Positions 1-6,216 of a stretch of DNA of 6,871 bases are shown piece after piece (position 1 is the first letter of the stretch; every line of letters begins with the position of its first letter). Made by a program: the position numbers and the translations under genes. Source of the stretch: a bacterium (GTDB lineage Bacteria > Thermosulfidibacterota > Thermosulfidibacteria > Thermosulfidibacterales > Thermosulfidibacteraceae); NCBI GenBank assembly GCA_027037155.1, contig JALWBK010000235.1:1-6871 (forward strand), written 5' to 3'. The notes under the pieces are model-generated. The model had not been told where the DNA came from and searched no databases. It saw only the letters and a list, made by a program, of their open reading frames with translations.

Positions 1-213
1 ACTTTTGATAGGATAAACTTTTTCTTGGATGGATCGTTGAGTAATGCTCATTTGAGGAAGTTTGTGCTACTTTCTTCAGATATGAAACTAACGGCGTTTG
101 CTTCTGGAAGGTTGAGTTTTGAGCCAAAATTTTATAAATGTATAGAAGGAAAGTTGAGTTTTGCTGGAATAAGTAAAAGCTTTGAGGTGTGTGATAAAAG
201 ATTGGCTCATTAA
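1..213 (+). CDS. C-terminal end of an AsmA-like / GspN-like envelope protein (partial, 5' cut off)
   Basis: The reading frame is open from the first base to a TAA at 211-213, with no stop before the left edge, so this is the last 70 codons of a gene that starts outside the window. The ATG at 25 is probably an internal codon, since no ribosome binding site precedes it. The peptide alternates short hydrophobic strands with turns: FDRINFFLDG, then LSSDMKLTAFASGRLSF, then IEGKLSF. This resembles the closing beta-strands of AsmA-type proteins, where an 'FD.I...' strand is followed by 'S..m.l.a.G.i.f'. GspN of type II secretion has a similar look. AsmA-type proteins span or line the periplasm and are linked to lipid transport and outer-membrane maintenance. 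The end overlaps the next gene by 23 bases, suggesting translational coupling. That this is a coding tail is fairly secure; the family name is tentative because only a fragment is visible. Confidence 0.55.
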   Translation, partial: TFDRINFFLDGSLSNAHLRKFVLLSSDMKLTAFASGRLSFEPKFYKCIEGKLSFAGISKSFEVCDKRLAH

Positions 214-1744
214 AAAGAGGATTTTGGTTTTATTGCTGTTACTTTTCACCTTGGTGACCTATTCTTCCCTTGCTTGGGATGTAAACAACGAAAGGCTTGC
301 TCGTTGGTATATCAACTACGCCAGCTATCTTATAGATGTAGGCCGTTACATGGAAGCGCTTGAGAATTATGAAACGGCCTATGAGATTTCTTCATATCCC
401 AAGACCCGTGCTGAGGCGTTGCTTTCTAAGGCTATGCTTCTTTCCACCTTTTTAGATGCTCCTGAGGAGGCTTTAAAGGTTTACCAGAAGGTGGAGAGGG
501 AATTTCCTGAAAAGGAGGAAGTTGCCATATATAGGCAGGCTCTTTTGCTTTTTCAGATGGGCAAATATGCGAAGGCCAAGGAGGTTCTTGAAAGGTATAG
601 GAAGAAGTATCCCGAGGGGAGGTTTAGGTATCAGGTTGAGGTCTTGTTGAGAGAGGTTGGTAAGGCTATTCCTGTCAAACCTCAAAAGCCTACAATCAAG
701 AGAGAGAAAGAAATCCCTATTCTCAGGGTGAGGATAGGCAGACCGACTGGGAGAGTCTTAGTGTACGCCAGTAAGGGAAGCCTTTGTATAGAGAAGAGCA
801 GAACCTGTAGCAAAAGGTTCTATATTAAGAGTGAAAAAGGTCACATGAGGGTTTCTTATGTTGGTCGTGTCACGTCTGAGATCTGTTTCGTTAGTGAAGC
901 ACCTATTTGGGTAAAGACCAAGGTGAAGAAACTGCTCAGGGGCAAGGTGTGTGTGAGACCTTACAAGCAGAGGCTTTTGGTGATAAATAGGGTTGATATA
1001 GAGAGCTATCTTCTTTCTGTGGTGCCTTCTGAGTCTATAGCCTCTTGGCCTTTAGAGACCTTAAAGGCGCAGGCTGTGGCCTCTCGCACCTATGCCTACT
1101 ATCAGATGCTGCACAGACAGAGAAGGCTCTACGACCTTGTGGATAACGAGGGAGATCAGGCCTACCGTGGTGTTACCAGGGAGCATCCCCGTAGCACGAA
1201 AGCGGTGAGGGAGACAGAAGGACAGGTTTTGGTGTACGATGGTAGGCCTATACTTGCCATGTTTTCTGCCAATAGTGGAGGTTTTACAGCGGATCCTAAG
1301 GCAGTGTTTGATCTAAGCAAGCCTTACCTTGTGGCAAAGCCGGATCCTGAAAGTCTAAAAGGCAAAATGGCACGTTGGACAAGAAGGTTTTCTGTGGAAG
1401 AGGTGGAGAGGAGACTAAATCGCATAGGCATCAGGGTGAAAGGACTTGTCAATATCTATCCCTATGTGGTGGGTCCTTCTGGACGGATAGTTAAGGTTAA
1501 ACTGGTGGATTCGCGAGGTGCTAAGATTTTGAGAACCAGAACCACTTTGCGAAGAGCCTTGAGGTTACCTGACATTCTTATGAAAATTTACAAAGAGGAC
1601 GGTCGGTTTGTTTTTGAGGGCAGGGGCTTTGGACATGGTGTTGGATACTCACAGTGGGGAGCGGCTTTTATGGGTAAGAAGACTACTTACAGAAATATAC
1701 TGAAATTTTACTATCCTAACGCCTATTTAGTTAAGTTATGGTGA
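191..1744 (+). CDS. Exported TPR and SpoIID/LytB domain protein, predicted peptidoglycan lytic enzyme
   Basis: Predicted 517-residue exported protein. An N-terminal basic and leucine-rich segment (KKRILVLLLLLF, ending near SSLAW) acts as signal peptide or anchor. Two to three TPR-like helical pairs (about 35-150) and a proline/lysine-rich linker follow. The SpoIID/LytB domain (about 175-517) has the family hallmarks: VDIESYLLSVVPSES with the expected catalytic Glu281, KAQAVASRTYAY, GDQAYRG, NSGGFT, PYL, and the closing GRGFGHGVGYSQWGA at 477-491. SpoIID is a lytic transglycosylase that cuts glycan strands lacking stem peptides; LytB-type relatives enhance amidases. Sporulation is unlikely in this Gram-negative-looking context, so general or localized wall remodelling is inferred. 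The GTG at 191 is chosen because GAGG (184-187) lies just upstream, although the spacing is short. A TTG at 182 would add three residues but has no binding site. The end overlaps the next gene by 7 bases. The family call is very secure; the exact start is less so. Confidence 0.93.
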   Translation: MIKDWLIKKRILVLLLLLFTLVTYSSLAWDVNNERLARWYINYASYLIDVGRYMEALENYETAYEISSYPKTRAEALLSKAMLLSTFLDAPEEALKVYQKVEREFPEKEEVAIYRQALLLFQMGKYAKAKEVLERYRKKYPEGRFRYQVEVLLREVGKAIPVKPQKPTIKREKEIPILRVRIGRPTGRVLVYASKGSLCIEKSRTCSKRFYIKSEKGHMRVSYVGRVTSEICFVSEAPIWVKTKVKKLLRGKVCVRPYKQRLLVINRVDIESYLLSVVPSESIASWPLETLKAQAVASRTYAYYQMLHRQRRLYDLVDNEGDQAYRGVTREHPRSTKAVRETEGQVLVYDGRPILAMFSANSGGFTADPKAVFDLSKPYLVAKPDPESLKGKMARWTRRFSVEEVERRLNRIGIRVKGLVNIYPYVVGPSGRIVKVKLVDSRGAKILRTRTTLRRALRLPDILMKIYKEDGRFVFEGRGFGHGVGYSQWGAAFMGKKTTYRNILKFYYPNAYLVKLW

Positions 1745-4041
1745 GAGCCGTGGAGAGACTGGGTGTCCTCTTTGTGGCTTTGATGTTTCTCTTTTCTGTT
1801 TGTGGATGTGTCTCTTCCGCTAAGACGGTGAGCAAAGGGGGGACTTCTAACCCTAAGGAAAATAAAGAGGTGGTATTTATCCCTGAAAAGGAGCTCCCCA
1901 GAAAGGTGGTAGTTTTGTTTCCCTTTCCCGTCGGCGATGTAAAGGTTGGTGCTGAGTTCAAGCGCATGTTGAGGGGGGTTTTACAGAACTATCTTGCTGG
2001 TAAGGGATACAGTGTTAGATACGCAGATAATCTGCCCGCTAGTCTTAAAAACATGACAAAACCTGATGTTAAAAAGGCTTTTAGCGCCTTAGCCGGGATT
2101 GATGGTCTGTTCATTATAAAAGTTTACAGTTTCTCAGGGGTAAATGCAGTTTTTGTTAAAAACTACAAACTGGATGCTGAGCTATGCCTTTACACTAAGG
2201 AGAAGAAGCTGGGTTGCTGGAGGGACTCGGTCAGTAGGAGGAGTGTATCTATTTCCACTGATCCTCTGGGTATTGCTGCACAGGTGGTCGGGGCTGTCTT
2301 GAGCGATACCACCACAACGAAGATGAAGACGTTGATAATGGAATGGGCATACAATGTCTCTGCTTTGGTTCCCGGATTCTCTGAGTATGAAAAGAAACCG
2401 AAGATCTTTAGAGTCATTACCAACGTTTCTGAAAAGCCCTTTAAGATGGGGGATCGTTTGGTTGTGGCAGTGGAGGGCGATCCTTCTATGAAGGCCACCT
2501 TTGATATAGGAACCTTCAAGTCTGGAATCCCCATGGTAGAGAGTTCCAAGCCGGGAATATACCAGGGGGTCTATGTTGTTCAAAAGGGCGATGAGGCCAC
2601 AAACCAGTACATAGTTGTAAGGCTTGAGAACTCCAGGGGGGATAAGAGCGAGTGGCTGGAACTTGAACCTCCTGTTAACATTGACGGAGTTCCACCAAAG
2701 CCTCCTGTGGATGTGACCTTTCAGGTAAGTGATGGCAAAGTAATGCTGAAATGGAGATGTGTGGATGGAACTACCAAGGCATTCAGGATTTACAGAAGCC
2801 TGCAACCCCTTTCGGGCTATAAGCTGATTGCTGAGACTGCCGATCTTAAGTTTGAAGATCTTAAAGCCCAGCCGGGTAAGACCTATTACTACCGTATAGT
2901 GGCCGTTGATAGTGTGGGCAATGAATCCGATCCCTATCAGTTGGGTCCCGTTGAGGTGCCAGTCTCTAATGTTGCTCTCAATGGAACGGTGGAAGGAGAT
3001 CTGAAGCCAGGGGTTTACGTTGTTGGTACTTCTATTGTTGTACCAGTGGGTAAACGTTTTGTGGTTGGCAGTGGAGTTGTAATTAAAGTCTCTTCTAATG
3101 CAACAATTAAGGTGTGCGGAACTATGGAGCTTAAAGGAAGTATAGAGGTTGTGAATGGTACATACGGTGGTGTGGAGGTCTGTCCAAGCGGAACTTTTTT
3201 GGCAAGTGATGTGAGTTTTAAAGGTGCCGATAAGGTTCTTTTGAAAGGCAAAGCCACCTTTAACAGGGTAACCTTCGAGGATGTGTCTAACGGCATTACT
3301 GTTGCTGGAGATGCCTCGGTAGAGTTTTCTGGTTGCTTGATGAAAGGTATGAAGAGGGCCCTTTATGTTGAAGATGGAGTTGTAAAGATTATTGAAAGTA
3401 CTTTTAGACGCAACAAAGTGGCTCTTTGGGTTGCTGGAGGGCAGGTTTCGGTTGTTAAAACCAACTTCTTATCAAACGAGTTAGATATAAAAGGTGCAGG
3501 TGGAAGCGTTATCGTTAAAGACTCCTATCTCGGTACCGACGATCCAGTTAAGTTTAATGTAGAGGGTAACGTGAAGATTCTCTCTTATTTGACCTTACCA
3601 TATCCGGATGGGGAGGTGGTGAAGTATGATGAGAAGAAGATAGAGGAAGAGGGGAAGAAGTATTTGAAGGAAGGTATTCGCTTTGTGCGGGAGGGCAACT
3701 ATGGTAAAGCCCTTGAACTTCTTGAGAAGGCCCACGGTATCATCAGGACCAAGGAGGTCTATTACTGGCTGGTCTATGTTTACACTATGATGGAGGAAGA
3801 GGGTAAATTAAAAGGGATTATAGAAGAGGCATTAAAGAGGTATCCCTATGAGGTGAATATATACCAGCTTGCCATAAGGTACTATATATTCAAGGGAAAG
3901 TATAACGAAGCAGAAAAGCTGTTGAATAGAGCTTTGAAGTTACAGCCCAATAACCCTACCCTTGAGTCGTTAAAGGCTTTATTAGAAAGCATGCAGTCAA
4001 AAACCACTGAGAAAGGAGGAGGTAAGGATGAAAGTAAGTAG
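1738..4041 (+). CDS. Large multidomain lipoprotein: GNA1162-like, Ig-like, fibronectin III, beta-helix and TPR domains
   Basis: 767 residues. A signal peptide ends in a lipobox (V21-C22-G23-C24), so Cys24 is probably lipidated; the following Val suggests outer-membrane sorting. Domains by eye: (1) about 53-205, an alpha/beta domain like GNA1162/DUF799 lipoproteins, with the opening strand RKVVVLFPFPVG, GYSV at 90-93, and GCWRD at 159-163; (2) about 222-315, an Ig-like beta-sandwich (FKMGDRLVVAVEGDPS, PGIYQGVYVV); (3) 318-409, fibronectin type III (KAFRIYRS, GKTYYYRIVAVDSVGNES); (4) about 412-622, a right-handed parallel beta-helix, with rungs such as ALYVEDGVVKIIESTF and ALWVAGGQVSVVKTNF; (5) about 633-755, TPRs (NYGKALELLEKA, KYNEAEKLLNRALKLQPNN). 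I know of no named protein with this full architecture. The ATG at 1738 lacks a clear binding site and overlaps the previous gene by 7 bases; a GTG at 1750 preceded by GGTGAG would give a compact 20-residue signal peptide. Scaffold or adhesive role inferred; no catalytic motif seen. Confidence 0.85.
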   Translation: MVRAVERLGVLFVALMFLFSVCGCVSSAKTVSKGGTSNPKENKEVVFIPEKELPRKVVVLFPFPVGDVKVGAEFKRMLRGVLQNYLAGKGYSVRYADNLPASLKNMTKPDVKKAFSALAGIDGLFIIKVYSFSGVNAVFVKNYKLDAELCLYTKEKKLGCWRDSVSRRSVSISTDPLGIAAQVVGAVLSDTTTTKMKTLIMEWAYNVSALVPGFSEYEKKPKIFRVITNVSEKPFKMGDRLVVAVEGDPSMKATFDIGTFKSGIPMVESSKPGIYQGVYVVQKGDEATNQYIVVRLENSRGDKSEWLELEPPVNIDGVPPKPPVDVTFQVSDGKVMLKWRCVDGTTKAFRIYRSLQPLSGYKLIAETADLKFEDLKAQPGKTYYYRIVAVDSVGNESDPYQLGPVEVPVSNVALNGTVEGDLKPGVYVVGTSIVVPVGKRFVVGSGVVIKVSSNATIKVCGTMELKGSIEVVNGTYGGVEVCPSGTFLASDVSFKGADKVLLKGKATFNRVTFEDVSNGITVAGDASVEFSGCLMKGMKRALYVEDGVVKIIESTFRRNKVALWVAGGQVSVVKTNFLSNELDIKGAGGSVIVKDSYLGTDDPVKFNVEGNVKILSYLTLPYPDGEVVKYDEKKIEEEGKKYLKEGIRFVREGNYGKALELLEKAHGIIRTKEVYYWLVYVYTMMEEEGKLKGIIEEALKRYPYEVNIYQLAIRYYIFKGKYNEAEKLLNRALKLQPNNPTLESLKALLESMQSKTTEKGGGKDESK
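4014..4023 (+). promoter_or_regulatory. Strong Shine-Dalgarno for the FlgT-N-like gene
   Basis: AGGAGGAGGT lies four bases before the ATG at 4028 and is nearly ideal for pairing with the 16S rRNA tail. It sits inside the last codons of the upstream lipoprotein gene, whose TAG stop is at 4039-4041. Translation of this cistron can therefore start independently of read-through, and probably at a higher rate than the two genes before it. Confidence 0.8.
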
Positions 4042-5161
4042 GTGGTTTGTAGGAGTGCTTGCAGTGTTGCTTTTAGTAGGTCTCGCTAACGCTGTTACCG
4101 TTGAGGTAGTGGGTTCAGGTCCTACCAGGCAGGCTGCGATCAATAACGCTTTGAGGGCAGCAATAGAGCAAGCTTTGGGGACCGAGATAAAGTCCAGTAC
4201 TCGAGTGAATATGGGAAGGTTAGATTATGACAGGATAATTACTGCAAGTGCAGGCTACATTAAAAGCTACGATGTTATAGCTGAAGGGAAGGACCCTGTA
4301 GAGGGTGTATATAAGGTCAAGTTAAGGGTAGCGGTGGACGACTACAAGTTGAAGCAGGACTTCTTTGAGAATTTTAAGCGCAACCCCCGTGCTCAGAAGA
4401 TCTTTGTGAAAAGCAGATTAGACAGTAAGCGCGTTGTGGTGCTTTACTCCAAGCGTACACGGGCCTCTCTTCCCTACGGCACAATGGCAGTCAAGGAGGT
4501 TATTGACAGAATAGAGGATAAGCTTGCCGGGTATGGTTTTAGGGTCTTTCTGCCTGAGCAGATTGCGAGAATTAAGAATAGGGCCACTGAGCTGGCAGTT
4601 GATGAGGAGACGGCTATTCAGATAGCACGTCAGGAAGATGGTGATGTAGTGGTTCTTGTTGATGTGGAAGCGGGCAAAAGGCCTACTCCAGATGGGTTCT
4701 ATATAATTTACGCCACGGTTTCTTTGAAGGCCTTTGATGTTACTACAGGCGAGCTCTTTGCTAATGTGGTTAAAAGAGGAAAGACCATTGCCCGCGGTGG
4801 GAGCTATGGTATTGAGGAGGGAGCTGCCAGGGCAGTGGCTAAAGTAGCACCCAAGGCTGTGGATCAGCTTGTGAAGAAGATAGTGACCAGACTTAGCACC
4901 AGTCATGAAAAGTTCGTGGTTTTCATCTTCAGAGATGTGCCTCAGGATGTTCAGCTTCAGCTTCAGGATCTCTTTGCCAACCAGTTGGGATGGGATTTCA
5001 GGGTAGCTAGGCAGTATGGTACCTATATGGAGGTTGAGGTATTCTCCGAAAACGATCCTACGTCGGCAAATCTCCAGTTCTATAAAGCGGTTAAGAAGAT
5101 GGGTATTCCTTTGGTTCAGGTTGAAATGAAGGGATCCAGAATAGTGTACTCAGGAGAGTGA
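4028..5161 (+). CDS. Periplasmic protein with FlgT N-terminal-like domain and a TolB-N/FlgT-M-like domain
   Basis: 377 residues. A classical signal peptide (MKVSRWFVGVLAVLLLVGLANA) ends in Ala-Asn-Ala with predicted cleavage before Val23; there is no lipobox, so the product should be soluble in the periplasm. Residues 23 to about 108 match the FlgT N-terminal / LPP20-like pattern: VEVVGSGPTRQAAINNALRA, a following helix, then GYIKSYDVI and YKVKLRVAVDD. From about 134 to 290 there is an alpha/beta domain opening with KRVVVLYSKR and including DGDVVVLVDVEA and LKAFDVTTGELFA, like the middle domain of FlgT and TolB-N. The C-terminal 80 residues (KFVVFIFRDVPQD..., MEVEVFS) form a small alpha/beta unit I cannot name. 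In Vibrio, FlgT builds the H-ring around the flagellar outer ring; no flagellar gene is seen here, so that role should not be assumed. The ATG has a near-perfect binding site and overlaps the upstream gene by 14 bases. The fold calls are by eye. Confidence 0.85.
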   Translation: MKVSRWFVGVLAVLLLVGLANAVTVEVVGSGPTRQAAINNALRAAIEQALGTEIKSSTRVNMGRLDYDRIITASAGYIKSYDVIAEGKDPVEGVYKVKLRVAVDDYKLKQDFFENFKRNPRAQKIFVKSRLDSKRVVVLYSKRTRASLPYGTMAVKEVIDRIEDKLAGYGFRVFLPEQIARIKNRATELAVDEETAIQIARQEDGDVVVLVDVEAGKRPTPDGFYIIYATVSLKAFDVTTGELFANVVKRGKTIARGGSYGIEEGAARAVAKVAPKAVDQLVKKIVTRLSTSHEKFVVFIFRDVPQDVQLQLQDLFANQLGWDFRVARQYGTYMEVEVFSENDPTSANLQFYKAVKKMGIPLVQVEMKGSRIVYSGE

Positions 5162-5172
5162 TATGAAAGATG

Positions 5173-5182
5173 GGAGGGGGAG
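5173..5182 (+). promoter_or_regulatory. Shine-Dalgarno that favours the internal ATG of the CsgG-family gene
   Basis: The G-rich run GGAGGGGGAG precedes the ATG at 5184, with GGAGG (5173-5177) six bases away. An upstream in-frame ATG at 5163 has its own AGGAGAG at 5152-5158, four bases before it. The downstream start gives a compact 20-residue lipoprotein signal peptide beginning MKRK, which is why it is preferred; both starts may be used. Confidence 0.6.
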
Positions 5183-5183
5183 C

Positions 5184-6194
5184 ATGAAACGCAAATGGAT
5201 TATAGGTTTTTCTCTACTGTTGGCTTTGGTGCTTGCTGGATGTGAGATGGCTCCTGAGATACAGATGTCAAAGCTCACCAAGAGGAAGGAGGATTACCAG
5301 GTGGCTAAATTTAAGCCACCTGCCTATGTGGTGAAAAAGTTAAAGCCAAGGATTGTGGTGCTGCCTTTTGCTGATACCAGTGGATATACCCAGTGTAGGT
5401 TAGGGCCTATGGCTACCGAAATAACCCAGAATGTTATTGCATCTGCTGGACCATATCAGGTGGTGGAAAGGACAAGGGCTAAAGCGATAGCCAAGGAGCT
5501 CGGCTTTCAGGAGACGCATGGTATTAGCATGGAGGAGCTTGAGAAAAAGTACTTTGCTTTAGGAAAGAACATAAACTTTGCCGTTTTAGGGACCGTTACC
5601 TACGCAGAGCCTGTGGTCTCTCCTGGCAATGTGGGAGCAAAAGTTAAGTTGTATGTGAGGATTCTGGACTTGAATAAAGGCTCTGTTGTGCAGAGTTTTA
5701 GCGTTGAAGGTCAGGATATAGAGGGAAGTGCTCCTAACTTATGCGTTGTTTTTCAGAAGGCTTTAGAGGATGCTATCAAGTGTCCTTTGCTTCAAAGGTT
5801 GAGGGATGCGGTTCCGCTGTACGGGTACGTTAAAGAGATGCGCACCTATTTCATGGATGGCAAAACGGCTAAGGTTCTGTTTGTAAACCTTGGTTCTCAG
5901 GATGGGTTAAAGCCAGGGGATAAGGTTACCATCGTAAAGATAGAGAGATTTGTAGATCCGGTAACTCGCAAAGTATCTAATAGATACATCGAAGTAGGGG
6001 AGGGAACAGTCTCAAAGACTGGTCTTATGCCATCTGAAGCTATTGTGTTAGTTGATGATCCCTACGTAGCCAAACAGGTGAAGGTTGGTTATCTCGTCAA
6101 AGTTACCTCAAAGGCTGTTGTGGCTGAATGTGCAGGTAAGCATTTCTTGCAAGGTCTGGAAGCAATAATTAGGCAGATGGGGCAGTCTCAGTAA
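5184..6194 (+). CDS. CsgG-family outer-membrane lipoprotein with FlgT-C-like C-terminal domain
   Basis: 336 residues from the ATG at 5184 (343 from 5163). The signal peptide ends in a textbook lipobox, LAGC, with Cys20 as the lipidated residue. Residues about 54-205 form a CsgG/LpoB-like domain: PRIVVLPFADTSG at 55-67, a helix (ATEITQNVIAS), YQVVERTRAKAIAKELG around 91-105, then FAVLGTVTYAEP and the paired strands VKLYVRILDLNKG and VVQSFSVEG. About 207-305 is a second domain with VLFVNLGSQDGLKPGDKV, VGEGTVSKT and VKVGYLVKV, resembling the FlgT C-terminal domain. E. coli CsgG forms the curli secretion channel, but I do not see obvious long transmembrane hairpins here, so a pore is unproven. 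Relatives of this fold also regulate penicillin-binding proteins (LpoB). It follows the FlgT-N-like gene by one to 22 bases depending on the start, so the two are almost certainly co-expressed. No curli subunit gene is seen. Confidence 0.88.
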   Translation: MKRKWIIGFSLLLALVLAGCEMAPEIQMSKLTKRKEDYQVAKFKPPAYVVKKLKPRIVVLPFADTSGYTQCRLGPMATEITQNVIASAGPYQVVERTRAKAIAKELGFQETHGISMEELEKKYFALGKNINFAVLGTVTYAEPVVSPGNVGAKVKLYVRILDLNKGSVVQSFSVEGQDIEGSAPNLCVVFQKALEDAIKCPLLQRLRDAVPLYGYVKEMRTYFMDGKTAKVLFVNLGSQDGLKPGDKVTIVKIERFVDPVTRKVSNRYIEVGEGTVSKTGLMPSEAIVLVDDPYVAKQVKVGYLVKVTSKAVVAECAGKHFLQGLEAIIRQMGQSQ

Positions 6195-6202
6195 AAATAT
6201 TA

Positions 6203-6209
6203 AGGAGGG
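6203..6209 (+). promoter_or_regulatory. Shine-Dalgarno of the terminal TPR lipoprotein gene
   Basis: AGGAGGG sits in the short gap after the TAA at 6192-6194. It is eight bases upstream of the ATG at 6217 measured from GGAGG, and only two bases from the in-frame ATG at 6211. The spacing decides for 6217, which also gives a compact basic start, MRKK. Confidence 0.7.
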
Positions 6210-6216
6210 TATGAAT

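Noticed and set aside
106..163. Direct repeat GGAAGGTTGAGTTTT / GGAAAGTTGAGTTTT about 43 bases apart
   Set aside because: It encodes two similar beta-strands (GRLSF and GKLSF) in the same reading frame; protein-level repetition explains it better than a DNA element.
25..213. A separate 62-codon gene starting at ATG 25
   Set aside because: The frame stays open to the left edge, no ribosome binding site precedes the ATG, and the peptide looks like the end of a larger beta-rich protein.
2182..2805. A 207-codon open frame on the reverse strand
   Set aside because: It lies wholly inside the multidomain lipoprotein gene, its peptide shows no domain or signal peptide, and the + strand frame has clear FN3 and GNA1162-like signatures across the same bases.
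4418..4906. A 162-codon open frame on the reverse strand
   Set aside because: It lies inside the FlgT-N-like gene, with no plausible start signal or domain; coding potential belongs to the + strand.
5163..6194. Curli (csg) operon
   Set aside because: Only a CsgG-type domain is present. No CsgA/B repeats and no CsgE or CsgF-like gene are visible, and the C-terminal FlgT-C-like domain is not part of curli CsgG.
6195..6216. Terminator or promoter in the gap before the last gene
   Set aside because: The 22 bases hold an A/T-rich stretch and the Shine-Dalgarno but no hairpin, no T-run and no paired -35/-10 boxes.
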